Assembly: GCA_034432635.1 (NCBI GenBank)
Contig: DAOUBK010000018.1
Span: 1 to 64,000 of the forward strand
Source of the DNA: Roseiflexus sp034432635
GTDB taxonomy: Bacteria > Chloroflexota > Chloroflexia > Chloroflexales > Roseiflexaceae
Length of the DNA: 64,000 bases
Direction: 5' to 3'
Shown: one piece after another, positions 1 through 8,571 of the stretch
Layout: each line of letters opens with the position of its first letter
How positions within the stretch are numbered: position 1 is the first letter of the stretch
Translations under genes and position numbers: made by a program
Notes under the pieces: generated by a model
Database searches by the model: none
The model's input: only the letters and a program-made list of their open reading frames with translations
What the model was told of the DNA's origin: nothing

Positions 1-139
1 GGAGGACGTCTTCGAGGGTGAGGGGCACCGGTTCGAGGTGCTGGGGATGATCGGGAATGGGGCGCGGCACGAGGCACCAGCCGTAGCGGAACGGGTCGGC
101 ATTGGAGCGGGGAACCGGTTGTGGCGTCGTGGTTGTCAT
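1..139 (-). CDS. Uma2-family (DUF820) protein, N-terminal fragment
   Basis: The minus strand is open from an ATG at 139 to the window edge and encodes about 46 residues. It starts MTTTTPQP and continues with DPFRYGWC and VPLTLEDVL. The pattern DPxRYGW followed about 25 residues later by VPLTLEDVL is the usual N-terminus of Chloroflexi Uma2-type putative endonucleases, a PD-(D/E)XK fold family of unclear biological role. The catalytic part lies outside the window, and no clear ribosome binding site precedes the ATG. A second, shorter Uma2 gene lies at 14098-14655. Confidence 0.6.
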   Translation of the reverse strand, partial: MTTTTPQPVPRSNADPFRYGWCLVPRPIPDHPQHLEPVPLTLEDVL

Positions 140-523
140 AGTTACAGAGCACATTGCCGTGTCATCGCTTCTGACTGGCGCCGACGACGAGCAGATCGCA
201 TCGTTGCCCTGACCGAAGCCAGTGCAGCGCATGCCAGATGCAGCAACATGCGACAGGATTGTGCAGCAGACAATCCATCTACCTGCACACTCCTGTTGGA
301 GATACTCCGATATTGATTATAATGTTGCTGCACGGCAACAGCGACACAAAACCGGACGGTTGCATGGGCAGGAGGCAGTGCTCATACAGGGGACACATGG
401 GTTCCCCACAGGGATGACGAATTGGTTGTTGAGAAGAAGACGCGCTTCCAGGATAATGAGCAGTGGAGGGAAGGCAGGGTTCTGCTTCCCATACGCAACT
501 GTCGTGTTTCCGGAGGCGCGGGT
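140..523. other. Divergent intergenic region, no gene seen
   Basis: This lies between the Uma2 fragment (minus) and the ComEA-like gene (plus). It holds one plausible plus-strand promoter (296-323) and otherwise no coding signal or repeat that I recognise. Confidence 0.5.
296..323 (+). promoter_or_regulatory. Possible sigma-70 promoter for the ComEA-like gene
   Basis: TTGGAG at 296-301 and a perfect TATAAT at 318-323 are separated by 16 bases. The ComEA-like start is 200 bases downstream. The -35 is only a partial match. Confidence 0.35.
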
Positions 524-1186
524 ATGGAACTGCTCGGCGAATTAGCGCGGCGCAAGGCGCTGGTGGCAGCGGCGATCCTGTTTGCGCTTGGTGCAGGCGT
601 GCTTGGACAGACAATTCTGGAGCGTGTGGCGCTACCAACAGCGCCACACGCGACAACCCCGGAATTTGGCGTTGATGAGGATTTCGTTGAAGAGACGGGC
701 GATCAGGCAGTGGCGGAGCGTCCGGTAACGCCAACAGCCCTCCCGTTTGTTGTTGCATACGTCAGTGGAGCGGTACGTGCGCCGGATGTCTACCGCCTCC
801 CCGATGGTGCGCGGGTCAAAGACCTGGTGCTGGCAGCTGGCGGATTTGTCGATGACGCTGATATCGAGCGCATCAATCTGGCTGCCCCGATCACCGACGG
901 TCAGCATGTGCGTGTTCCGTGGATCGGAGATGAGACCGCAGCAACCGAGACCACGCCTGTCGAACGTGCAAATGGCGATAACTCTGGCGGCTTACTGAAC
1001 CTGAACCGCGCAACGGCGGCAGAACTCGACGCCCTACCAGGTATCGGTAGCGTACTTGCGAATCGCATCGTCGAATGGCGCGAGCGTGAAGGACCGTTTC
1101 AATCGGTTGATGATCTCGGCAAAGTGGAAGGCATCGGTCCTGCGCTGCTGGCAAAACTTGCGCCGCTTGTGACCGTTGCTCCATGA
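524..1186 (+). CDS. ComEA-like helix-hairpin-helix DNA-binding membrane protein
   Basis: A 220-residue protein with an N-terminal membrane anchor (about residues 12-30). An SLBB-type domain follows (about 80-145, with VAYVSGAVRAPDVYRLPDGA), then a C-terminal pair of helix-hairpin-helix motifs (about 155-218, NLNRATAAELDALPGIG and VEGIGPALLAKL). This order is that of ComEA, which binds incoming double-stranded DNA at the outer face of the membrane during natural transformation; short ComEA-like proteins can have other DNA-binding roles. An ATG at 524 preceded by GGAGGC was chosen over an upstream in-frame start at 422 that lacks such a site. No other com gene is in the window. Pyruvate kinase follows at once. 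Confidence 0.82.
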   Translation: MELLGELARRKALVAAAILFALGAGVLGQTILERVALPTAPHATTPEFGVDEDFVEETGDQAVAERPVTPTALPFVVAYVSGAVRAPDVYRLPDGARVKDLVLAAGGFVDDADIERINLAAPITDGQHVRVPWIGDETAATETTPVERANGDNSGGLLNLNRATAAELDALPGIGSVLANRIVEWREREGPFQSVDDLGKVEGIGPALLAKLAPLVTVAP

Positions 1187-1201
1187 ATGAAGCAGGAGCC
1201 T

Positions 1202-2623
1202 ATGCGCCGTACAAAAATAGTTGCGACGATCGGACCGGTCAGCAGCAGCCCGGAGATGATTAAACGGCTGCTCAACGCTGGTATGGATGTTGCGCGTCTC
1301 AATTTCTCGCACGGAACTCATGATGAGCATGCCCAACGGATTCAGATACTGCGCGAGATCGCAGCGCGCAAAGGACAACCGCTGGCTCTGCTGCAAGACC
1401 TGCAGGGACCGAAGATTCGCACCGGTTCGCTGGTTGATCGCACCCCTGTCATGCTCCAGCCCGGCGCCCGTTTCACTATCACAACGCGCAACGTTGCAGG
1501 AACTGCGAGTATGGTGAGTACCACCTATGCTGCACTCCCCCATGATGTTCGTCCCGGCGACCGTATCCTGATCTCCGATGGGTTGATCGAAGCACGGGTC
1601 GTGCGGGTTGCTGGCGATGACGTAGAAACCGAGATTGTCGTTGGCGGCGAACTGCGTGAAAACCAGGGCATTAATCTCCCCGGCGTCGCAGTGAGTGCCC
1701 CGGCGCTGACCGACAAGGATCGCAGTGATCTGCGCTTTGGTCTGGCGCAGGGGGTGGATTATGTTGCGCTCTCATTTGTGCGACGCGCGTCGGATCTGGT
1801 AGAAATCAAGGCGCAGATTGCTGCGGCTGGCGCATCGACGCCGGTCATTGCCAAGATCGAGAAGCCAGAGGCGCTCCGCGAATTCGAAGCCATTCTGGAA
1901 GCGGCAGATGGCATCATGGTTGCACGTGGCGATCTGGGAGTTGAGATGCCGCCTGAGCAGGTGCCTATCGTCCAGAAGCAGGTGATCGAGGCGGCGAACA
2001 TGGCGGGCAAGCCGGTCATTACAGCCACCCAGATGCTCGACTCGATGATCCGCAACCCGCGTCCAACGCGCGCCGAGGCGAGCGATGTTGCCAATGCCAT
2101 CATCGATGGCACAGATGCAGTGATGCTCAGCGGCGAAACCGCCACCGGCGCGTATCCGGTCGAAGCAGTGCAGATGATGGCGCGTATCGCTGAAGTGACC
2201 GAAGCCAGCGGCCGACGCGGCGATCACAGTCATGAGACGATCTGGCGCTTCAACGAACAGCCGAATGTGGCGGCGGCGATCAGTTCCGCTGTGCACGCGA
2301 TCGTGCAGGCGCTGCCGGTGACGGCAATCGTGGCATTCACAATGAGCGGTAGCACTGCCCGTCTGGTGGCGCGGCAGCGCCCAAAGACGCCGATCTTTGC
2401 GCTCACGCCATCTGAAGCGGTCTATCGGCGGTTGAGTTTGGTCTGGGGTGTAACGCCGCTCCTCTGTCCATACGTTGATCGCCTGGACGATCTGGAGGAA
2501 GCGGTGCGCACTGTGCTGATCGGTCAGGGGCGTGCCCTTCCGGGTGATCAGATCGTAATGACCGGCGGGCATCCAATTGCCGCGCGCGGTGCGACGAATT
2601 TTGTGAAGGTGACGCGATTGTAG
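1202..2623 (+). CDS. pyk: Pyruvate kinase
   Basis: A 473-residue protein that transfers phosphate from phosphoenolpyruvate to ADP, the last step of glycolysis. It opens with RRTKIVATIGP and has the catalytic-site stretch PVIAKIEKPEAL (about residue 215). MVARGDLGVEMPPEQVP and the TATQMLDSM motif follow, with a C-terminal regulatory domain of normal size. Two starts are possible. The ATG at 1187 directly follows the stop of the ComEA-like gene but has no ribosome site. The ATG at 1202 has AGGAG three bases upstream and gives the usual family start MRRTK, so I chose it. The tight spacing suggests co-transcription with the ComEA-like gene. Confidence 0.95.
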   Translation: MRRTKIVATIGPVSSSPEMIKRLLNAGMDVARLNFSHGTHDEHAQRIQILREIAARKGQPLALLQDLQGPKIRTGSLVDRTPVMLQPGARFTITTRNVAGTASMVSTTYAALPHDVRPGDRILISDGLIEARVVRVAGDDVETEIVVGGELRENQGINLPGVAVSAPALTDKDRSDLRFGLAQGVDYVALSFVRRASDLVEIKAQIAAAGASTPVIAKIEKPEALREFEAILEAADGIMVARGDLGVEMPPEQVPIVQKQVIEAANMAGKPVITATQMLDSMIRNPRPTRAEASDVANAIIDGTDAVMLSGETATGAYPVEAVQMMARIAEVTEASGRRGDHSHETIWRFNEQPNVAAAISSAVHAIVQALPVTAIVAFTMSGSTARLVARQRPKTPIFALTPSEAVYRRLSLVWGVTPLLCPYVDRLDDLEEAVRTVLIGQGRALPGDQIVMTGGHPIAARGATNFVKVTRL

Positions 2624-2683
2624 GCGCCGATGATGTTGGTTTGCAAGATATGGTGGCGCAGTTGCTGCCGGCATTCCATCAGT

Positions 2684-2710
2684 CCCGGCGATGTTCTCAT
2701 CGGGTCTTTA
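2684..2710 (+). terminator. Possible terminator after pyk
   Basis: CGATG (2689-2693) pairs with CATCG (2698-2702) around a TTCT loop. The stem is extended by CC/GG across a bulge and followed by TCTTTA. It is modest in strength but correctly placed 60 bases after pyk. Confidence 0.4.
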
Positions 2711-2750
2711 TCCCGCAGCAATGACACAAATGGTATAGTGTGCACGGATA

Positions 2751-2948
2751 ATGATTGTCGAAGATGTGCACATAACCAGGAACGCTGACGTGATCGAGAC
2801 AGATCTGTCCGGGATACTGATAATTGGACTGGCGCTGGGGATCATTCTTTGTGGTCCGGCGCTTGTCATCCAGGGTTGGAGATGGCTTCGGCGTATTACG
2901 AACGCCGGGATGCGGAGCGCACGCTCGAGGCCGTTGCAGGAAGAATGA
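2751..2948 (+). CDS. Small single-span membrane protein, unknown function
   Basis: A possible 65-residue protein with one hydrophobic segment (about residues 19-42, LSGILIIGLALGIILCGPAL) and a basic C-terminal tail. I do not recognise the family. Support comes from the membrane segment and from its place directly before another small membrane protein on the same strand. The ribosome site is weak and the exact start is uncertain. Confidence 0.45.
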   Translation: MIVEDVHITRNADVIETDLSGILIIGLALGIILCGPALVIQGWRWLRRITNAGMRSARSRPLQEE

Positions 2949-2954
2949 CACGTT

Positions 2955-3224
2955 ATGCACCGGGTTCGTGCATTGCGCTGGAGCGTATGCTGGATGGTGA
3001 TCGCAGCGCTGCTGCTGAACATCGCTGTCGGGGCGCCGGTTGTACTGGCGGTCGAACCGACCCCGCCACCAACCGAGCCGCGCCAGGAGGAGAGTCTGGC
3101 AGGACCGATGATTGGCCTGTCGCTGGCGATTGCTTCGAGCGCGCTGGCGGCAGGGATCGCGTTCGGTGTGCGACGGCGCATTGATGAAATCGGTGCAGAA
3201 GGCGACTCCAGAGGGCGCGAGTAG
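2955..3224 (+). CDS. Small membrane protein with two hydrophobic segments
   Basis: An 89-residue protein. A signal-like or membrane segment at about residues 10-32 is followed by a Pro/Glu-rich stretch (EPTPPPTEPRQEE) and a second hydrophobic segment at about 48-70. The tail is basic. The family is not recognised. It sits 6 bases after the 65-residue gene and ends one base before the GTG start proposed for the glycosidase-like gene, so the three may form one transcript. The architecture fits a membrane-tethered linker protein, but no function can be assigned. Confidence 0.5.
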   Translation: MHRVRALRWSVCWMVIAALLLNIAVGAPVVLAVEPTPPPTEPRQEESLAGPMIGLSLAIASSALAAGIAFGVRRRIDEIGAEGDSRGRE

Positions 3225-3225
3225 C

Positions 3226-4647
3226 GTGCAACGACAACCTTCTGTACACTCTATACACCGCGCTACATTGCCTGGCGGCATTAGCATTGTTTTGGCGGCG
3301 CTGATACTGGTTGTATCGGTGATAGCGCTTCCGGCGACAACTATGCCCGCAGCAGTGCAGAGTGCGCAGAGTGCGCCGTTGCGCACGTCGGTTGCCATCC
3401 TGCCGAACTTCATGGGCATGGTGATTCGTGATCCCTGGTTTGATTTCGATACCAACCCGGCATTCCCCGCTCAACCGAACAAGGCCTTTCAGGATCGCAT
3501 TGGAACGGCGCTGGCACAAATGGGCGTTCGTTGGGTGCGCCTCGATTTTCGAATTGCTGCGCCCCTTGATGCCGACCCGCCGCTGCCGCCGGACTTTATC
3601 GAGCAAGAGATTGCGAAGAACGACTACTTCATCAACGAAGTCGCACTGCGGCATGGCTTCAACGTCCTAGGTCTGCTGAGTTTCGACCTGATCCAGGGTA
3701 CAGATGCGCACCTGCTTAACACCGGTCCATTCACCGAAACATCAATCTACGGCGGCGGCGTGAACCGCTACATGGATGAGTGGCTGCGGCGTGCGCTGAT
3801 GATTGCCGACCGCTATGGCGGCCGGGTAGCGGCGTACCAGGTGTTGAACGAACAGAACCGTCTGCCGCAGTACCTGTCCGGCGGACCGGCGGGTGATGGT
3901 ATCGATCCGGTCATTACAGCGCGACTGGTTACCAAACTGTACCGTTTCTGCCGCGGCATTCCGCCATTGCCGCGCCCTGAGCCATACGGGTGCAGCGACG
4001 CCGCCATCATTCTGGGTGGACTGCACCCGCGCGGCACGACGAATGGGTATGATGATCGAACGATACTGACCGATGCGGAGTACCTGAAGCAGATGTATGC
4101 GAGTGAGCCGTTCCAGGGCTTCAGGAATGCTCAGAGTCGCTGGCCCCTGGATGGCATTGGCTACCATCCATACCCTGAAGAGATCCGTCTCTCGCCGAAT
4201 GATGTGCTGGTTGATCGCGGATTGAACCGGATGCGCGCAGCGTTGCAGGAAGCCGGTGATCCGGCGATACCGTTCTGGATCACGGAAGTTGGATACAATG
4301 TCGGTTTCGATGTAGACGGTCCGCGTGGACCGATCCCACCGCAGACCGAAGCAGGGCAGGCAGCGTTTCTGTACGATGTGTACGTCTCCCTAGCTGCACG
4401 CGGCGACGTAGCACGGGTCTTCTGGTTCAAGTACGAAGATTTTCCGCCGGCGGACGGACCGAATGCGCAACGATGGGGGTTGGTGCGCATTCCATTCCGC
4501 CCGCCGCAACCAGGTGAGAACTGCCCGGGTGGAGTGTGCTATGCCCTCGATGGCGAGCCAGAGCGGTGGCGTCCAGCATACCTGGTCTACCGCGAACTTG
4601 CCGGATTACCGGTGTACCGACAGTACTTCCCCATCATCGGTTGGTGA
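3226..4647 (+). CDS. Secreted glycoside hydrolase-like TIM-barrel protein
   Basis: A 473-residue protein with an N-terminal signal peptide (hydrophobic core GISIVLAALILVVSVIALP). The body has clan GH-A features: AYQVLNEQN around residue 205 fits the strand-4 acid/base Glu, and PFWITEVGYN around residue 350 fits the strand-7 nucleophile Glu. GIGYHPYP lies between them. The exact GH family cannot be named by eye (GH5, GH10 and GH39-like are all possible). A GTG start at 3226 with GAGGG ten bases upstream was chosen; an ATG at 3184 overlaps the previous gene and lacks a ribosome site. The protein ends VYRQYFPIIGW, a hydrophobic Pro-containing tail compared elsewhere with that of the 25.9 kb gene. 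Confidence 0.72.
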   Translation: MQRQPSVHSIHRATLPGGISIVLAALILVVSVIALPATTMPAAVQSAQSAPLRTSVAILPNFMGMVIRDPWFDFDTNPAFPAQPNKAFQDRIGTALAQMGVRWVRLDFRIAAPLDADPPLPPDFIEQEIAKNDYFINEVALRHGFNVLGLLSFDLIQGTDAHLLNTGPFTETSIYGGGVNRYMDEWLRRALMIADRYGGRVAAYQVLNEQNRLPQYLSGGPAGDGIDPVITARLVTKLYRFCRGIPPLPRPEPYGCSDAAIILGGLHPRGTTNGYDDRTILTDAEYLKQMYASEPFQGFRNAQSRWPLDGIGYHPYPEEIRLSPNDVLVDRGLNRMRAALQEAGDPAIPFWITEVGYNVGFDVDGPRGPIPPQTEAGQAAFLYDVYVSLAARGDVARVFWFKYEDFPPADGPNAQRWGLVRIPFRPPQPGENCPGGVCYALDGEPERWRPAYLVYRELAGLPVYRQYFPIIGW

Positions 4648-4673
4648 AGAGCATATGCAGGATTGCGCCCGGC

Positions 4674-4702
4674 TTGACAGCAACCCATCAACATGGTATC
4701 TT
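4674..4702 (+). promoter_or_regulatory. Sigma-70 promoter for the tRNA-Ile/tRNA-Ala pair
   Basis: A perfect TTGACA (4674-4679) and TATCTT (4697-4702) are separated by 17 bases. The start site would be near 4709, about 50 bases before tRNA-Ile. Confidence 0.6.
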
Positions 4703-4759
4703 ATCATTCCGTGAGCGAAGAGTAGCGTGCTTTGTGCGGGTGTGGTACAATACAATCGA

Positions 4760-4836
<77 letters not shown>

Positions 4837-4880
4837 GGGAGAGCAGAGAATTGAGCCTTCCTCAATTCTCGCTTTATTTC

Positions 4881-4956
4881 GGGGCGATAGCTCAGATGGG
4901 AGAGCGGCTGCTTTGCACGCAGCAGGTCCGGGGTTCGAATCCCCGTCGCTCCACCA
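4881..4956 (+). tRNA. tRNA-Ala (anticodon TGC)
   Basis: A cloverleaf with acceptor GGGGCGA/TCGCTCC (one G-U pair), D-arm TAGCTCAG, anticodon loop TTTGCAC giving TGC, T-arm GGTTCGAATCC and an encoded CCA (4954-4956). It is co-transcribed with tRNA-Ile and followed by a terminator. Confidence 0.97.
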
Positions 4957-4979
4957 CAAAGGAACAATCGGGAAATAAG

Positions 4980-5004
4980 CCGGGGTTGCACACCCCGGTT
5001 TTTT
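4980..5004 (+). terminator. Rho-independent terminator after tRNA-Ala
   Basis: CCGGGGT (4980-4986) pairs perfectly with ACCCCGG (4992-4998) and is followed by six T residues. Confidence 0.88.
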
Positions 5005-5204
5005 ACTTGCTCCGTGTTGACTGTAACCGGGGAGACCGACACGCTGTTTTCACCGGAGGGGCTGGTTTTGTATGTGCCCCGTGCCGAGCGGTGTGGGAGC
5101 GTGAAGGCGCAGTGTGCGTGTGCCATCGTCTTCATTATGTTGGTCAACGATATGATCATCGAAACTTGTTGTTGCTGCTGGTCGATGATCGGAGCGTTGC
5201 ATTG

Positions 5205-5227
5205 AAAGGGCGCAGCAGCCTGCGCCC
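5205..5227 (-). terminator. Terminator of the AapJ-type gene
   Basis: On the minus strand GGGCGCAG pairs with CTGCGCCC (5208-5215 with 5220-5227) around a 4-base loop, followed by a short TTT. It starts 12 bases after the stop of the binding-protein gene. Confidence 0.6.
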
Positions 5228-5239
5228 TACCAGCTCGTA

Positions 5240-6487
5240 TCAACGGAAGGGTGGAGAAGCGAGCACACCGCCGGCGCCGAGATTCCAGACCTTGTTCGGT
5301 CCGCGGTCGAGATTGATGACCGTGTTCGGTCCTAGGTTGCGATTGTAAATATCGCCGTAGTTGCCGACCTGCTTGATGATCTGGTAGGCGAAGTCGTTCG
5401 GCAGCCCCAATCCCTCGCCGAAGTTTCCTTCTAGCCCCAACAACCGTTTGATGCGCGGATCGGTTGTGCTGGTGCGTAAGCGATCGACATTGCGCTGATC
5501 GACGCGCAATTCCTCGGCATAGATCGTTGCAAAGACCGTCCAGCTGATCACGTCGAGCCACTGGTTGTCGTCGCGGGCAATGACGGGTCCGAGCGGCTCG
5601 CGTGAGATGCGGTCACCGAGAATGATGTGATCGGCAGGATTCTTGAGTTGCTGACGTTTGGCTGCCAGTTGGGAACTGTCGCTGGTGACTGCATCGCATT
5701 TGCCTTCGTCGTAAGCGGGGTACAGTTCGTCTTCGCCATCGAGTACGAGAGCAGTGAACGTAATGCCGCGCGCGGCGAAGTCGTCGTTCAGGTTCTGCTC
5801 GCTGGTGGTGCCTTTGGCAACACAGATCATTTTGCCTTCGAGATCTTCGAGTTTCGTGATCCGGTCGCTGGCGCGCACCATGAAGGTCTGACCGTCGTGA
5901 AAGGTTGTGGGACCGAACGCCAGTCCGCTGATATTTCGTCCCAATGTCCAGGTGGTATTGCGAAACAGGACGTCGACCCGTCCCTCACGCACTGCGTCGA
6001 ACCGGTTTCGTGGTCCTGGTCCGGTAACAAGTGCGACGAACTCCACTTTTGTGGCATCGCCAAAGATTGCAGCAGCGACGGCGCGGCAGAAATCAACATC
6101 GAAGCCGCTCCATGTCTGGCGCACGCTATCGTAGAAGCCGAAGCCTGGCAGGTCGGCGTTGGTTCCACAGATCAGGTAGCCACGCTCTTTGACGCGCGCC
6201 AGGATTTTTTGTGGCACCGGTGTGGAGGTGGGTGGTTCTGCGGTTGGCGGTGCAGGGGTGATGGTAGCATCGCCGACAGGCGCGCTAGTTGGCGATGGCA
6301 CAACGGTCAGCGTGGCGGTCGCCTGAGACACCGGCGCAGGAGTCGCAGTTGCGATCAGAATGATCGGTTCAGGAGTGGGTTGTCCGCCGAGCAATCCGCC
6401 GAGGTTGCCACACCCGGCAAGGACGAGCGCCAGCACTATGAGCATTACCGGTACAACTTGAGCAGCAGGCGAAAAGCAGGTGTGCAT
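5240..6487 (-). CDS. aapJ: AapJ-type amino acid ABC transporter substrate-binding lipoprotein
   Basis: A 415-residue periplasmic-type binding protein with a lipoprotein signal (LALVLAGC, lipidation Cys near residue 26). A Thr/Pro-rich linker (about 40-105) precedes an SBP family 3 domain typical of the general L-amino acid transporter: YLICGTNADLPGF, GFDVDFCRAVAAAIFGD, GRVDVLFRNTTWT, and C-terminal WVLSRNxNYGE-like features (VGNYGDIYNRNLG). An ATG at 6487 with AGGAGGAG upstream was chosen over an in-frame ATG at 6526. Downstream are only tRNAs on the other strand and a terminator, so no permease or ATPase gene is linked. A tandem repeat array lies 58 bases upstream. Confidence 0.9.
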   Translation of the reverse strand: MHTCFSPAAQVVPVMLIVLALVLAGCGNLGGLLGGQPTPEPIILIATATPAPVSQATATLTVVPSPTSAPVGDATITPAPPTAEPPTSTPVPQKILARVKERGYLICGTNADLPGFGFYDSVRQTWSGFDVDFCRAVAAAIFGDATKVEFVALVTGPGPRNRFDAVREGRVDVLFRNTTWTLGRNISGLAFGPTTFHDGQTFMVRASDRITKLEDLEGKMICVAKGTTSEQNLNDDFAARGITFTALVLDGEDELYPAYDEGKCDAVTSDSSQLAAKRQQLKNPADHIILGDRISREPLGPVIARDDNQWLDVISWTVFATIYAEELRVDQRNVDRLRTSTTDPRIKRLLGLEGNFGEGLGLPNDFAYQIIKQVGNYGDIYNRNLGPNTVINLDRGPNKVWNLGAGGVLASPPFR

Positions 6488-6544
6488 GAATAACGGCTCC
6501 TCCTGATGAAATCTGGTTGCGTGCATGGTAGCATGCCTGGTGCA

Positions 6545-6680
6545 GAACGTCGAAGGTTGAACGTTGGAACGTTGGAACGTTGAACGTTGAAGGTTTACGG
6601 AGGAAGGTTGAAGGTTGAACGTTGGAACATTGAAGGTTGAAGGTTGGAACGTTGAACGTTGGAACGCTGGAACGTCGAAT
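6545..6680. repeat. GTTGAAC/GTTGGAAC tandem array, copy 1
   Basis: Imperfect 7-8 base units (GTTGAAC, GTTGGAAC, AGGTTGA) repeat head to tail between the divergent AapJ-type and M20 genes. The same units recur at 11971, 13944, 34561 and 39178. Confidence 0.85.
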
Positions 6681-6812
6681 GTTTGGTGTGGCTTGACATC
6701 CTGTCGATCTGTGCCGATAATCCGACGTTACAGGTCGCACAACTACCCTGATTGCCGCCAATTCCAGAGTTCACCTTTCCCGATTTCTTTGCAATCCGAC
6801 AGGAGACGCCAG

Positions 6813-8192
6813 ATGATGTGGCAGACATATCTGAACGAGCAGCAGGATCGTTTTCTCGCCGAGTTGCTCGATTTTTTACACATTCCAAGCGTGTCGGCGT
6901 TGCCGGAGCACGCGGCTGATGTGTATCGTGCAGCAGAGTGGGTTGCAGAACGGATGTGTGCCGCCGGGATTGAGTCGGTGCAGATCCTGCCAACCGGTGG
7001 GCACCCCGTCGTGTATGGCGACTGGTTGCATGCCCCTGGGAAGCCGACGGTGTTGATCTACGGGCACTTCGACACGCAACCCGCCGATCCGCTCGAGTTG
7101 TGGGATCATCCGCCATTCGAGCCGGTGGTGCGTGATGGGCGGGTGTACGCACGCGGCGCCTCGGACGATAAGGGGAACATGCTGCCGCCGATTCTGGCAG
7201 TCGAGGCGTTGTTGCGTACAGCCGGCGCGCTGCCGGTCAATGTCAGGTTTCTGTTCGAAGGGCAGGAAGAAATCGGCAGTCCGCAGATTCCGGCGTTTGT
7301 GGCGGCGCACCGTGATATGCTGGCGTGCGACCTGGTGGTCAGCAGCGATGGCGGGCAGTGGAGCGAGACCGAACCGGCGATCCTCACCGGTCTGCGGGGT
7401 GGCTGTGGTCTCCAGATCGATGTGCGTGGACCGAACCGGGATCTGCACTCCGGTATCTACGGCGGTGCAGTGCAGAACCCGATTCACGCGCTCACGGCGA
7501 TCCTGGCGTCGATGCGCGGGGCAGATGGGCGCATTCTGGTCGAAGGGTTCTACGATGCCGTGCAACTGCTGACCGATGACGAGCGACGGCGGTTTGCCGC
7601 GCTCCCCTTCGATGAAGCCGCTTATATGGCAGACCTGGGGGTGACGGCGTTGTGGGGCGAAGCGGGGTACACGACGTATGAGCGTATCTGGGCGCGTCCC
7701 ACGCTGGAGATTAATGGAATATGGGGTGGCTTTCAGGGCGAAGGGGTGAAAACTGTGCTGCCGGCCGAGGTGCATGCCAAGATTACGTGCCGACTGGTCG
7801 CCAATCAAGATCCGGCAACGATCGTGGCATTGATCACAGCGCACGTCCAGAAACATACGCCGCCGGGTGTGACGGCGATGGTAACGCCGCTGAAGTTTCT
7901 GGCGAAGCCGTACCTTATGCCGTTCGATCATCCGGGCAATCGGGCGGCACGCGACGTTCTGGTTGCCATGTATGGTCGTGAACCCTACGAGGTGCGCAGC
8001 GGCGGCAGCATCCCGATCTGCACCATTCTCCTGGACGAATTAGGGGTTTATACGGTCAACTTTGCGTTTGCGCTGGAGGACGAGCGCCAGCATTCGCCGA
8101 ATGAGTTCTTCCGCCTGAGTAGCTTTCGCCAGGGACAGGAGGGATACTGTATGCTGCTGGAGCGACTGGCAGACCTGGAACTGAGAGGGTGA
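6813..8192 (+). CDS. M20-family metallopeptidase (dipeptidase)
   Basis: A 459-residue zinc peptidase of the ArgE/DapE/carnosinase-like group that cleaves dipeptides or small amides in the cytoplasm. Metal-site features are TVLIYGHFDTQPAD (His and Asp, about residue 80), ASDDKGNM (Asp) and LFEGQEEIGSP (catalytic Glu pair, about residue 150). VVSSDGGQ follows, and a C-terminal EDERQHSPNEFF supplies the last His ligand. The dimerisation domain lies in the middle, and the length is normal for CNDP/PepV-like dipeptidases. The ATG at 6813 has AGGAG seven bases upstream; reading further upstream runs into the tandem repeat array. Confidence 0.92.
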   Translation: MMWQTYLNEQQDRFLAELLDFLHIPSVSALPEHAADVYRAAEWVAERMCAAGIESVQILPTGGHPVVYGDWLHAPGKPTVLIYGHFDTQPADPLELWDHPPFEPVVRDGRVYARGASDDKGNMLPPILAVEALLRTAGALPVNVRFLFEGQEEIGSPQIPAFVAAHRDMLACDLVVSSDGGQWSETEPAILTGLRGGCGLQIDVRGPNRDLHSGIYGGAVQNPIHALTAILASMRGADGRILVEGFYDAVQLLTDDERRRFAALPFDEAAYMADLGVTALWGEAGYTTYERIWARPTLEINGIWGGFQGEGVKTVLPAEVHAKITCRLVANQDPATIVALITAHVQKHTPPGVTAMVTPLKFLAKPYLMPFDHPGNRAARDVLVAMYGREPYEVRSGGSIPICTILLDELGVYTVNFAFALEDERQHSPNEFFRLSSFRQGQEGYCMLLERLADLELRG

Positions 8193-8204
8193 GGAGAAAC
8201 GTAG

Positions 8205-8300
8205 GGTGCAGATGCGGGTAGACGAAGCGCTGATTGCACCTGTGCGAACCGGAGGGATGGTATACCGCCGTCATCTACCCACACGCCAGGGTTCAGAGGC
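8205..8300. repeat. Degenerate 80-90 bp repeat unit (outlying copy)
   Basis: It contains the recurrent blocks gaagcgctg, tgcgaaccggaggg, gtcatctacccacacgccaggg. Related units fill 8572-8905. Confidence 0.55.
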
Positions 8301-8475
8301 AGGTAGAACATGCGATCGTGTGCAGGTGATAGGGCTTGGGGATGCGCTGAACGCCCTCACCCCCGGCCCCTCTCCCACGTGCACGGGAGAGGGGAGAGCA
8401 GAAGCTTAAGTTGGGGCATCTTGATGCGGGAGAAATTGCGTTAGCTCATATATTCTGTCCGCCCCTGAACGTGCG
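8296..8475 (+). repeat. 180-bp dispersed repeat with inverted CCCTCTCCC/GGGAGAGG core, copy 1
   Basis: It contains gatagggcttggg, then CCCTCACCCCCGGCCCCTC, a palindromic CTCTCCC...GGGAGAG core, and ends TATTCTGTCCGCCCCTGAA. The same blocks in the same order are at 30345-30512 on the other strand. Confidence 0.75.
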
Positions 8476-8560
8476 CGGGAGCGGGGAGCAGTGGTCTGCG
8501 CCAGGGCGTCCCGATGCGGCAGAAATCGTGTAGGCCTACATGTTCTGTCCGCTCTTAAGC
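8476..8560 (+). repeat. 180-bp dispersed repeat, truncated tandem copy
   Basis: It repeats only the second half of the 8296-8475 copy: gggagcggggag, gcgtcccgatgcggcagaaat, CATGTTCTGTCCGC, ctcttaa. Confidence 0.65.
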
Positions 8561-8571
8561 GCAACAGAGAT

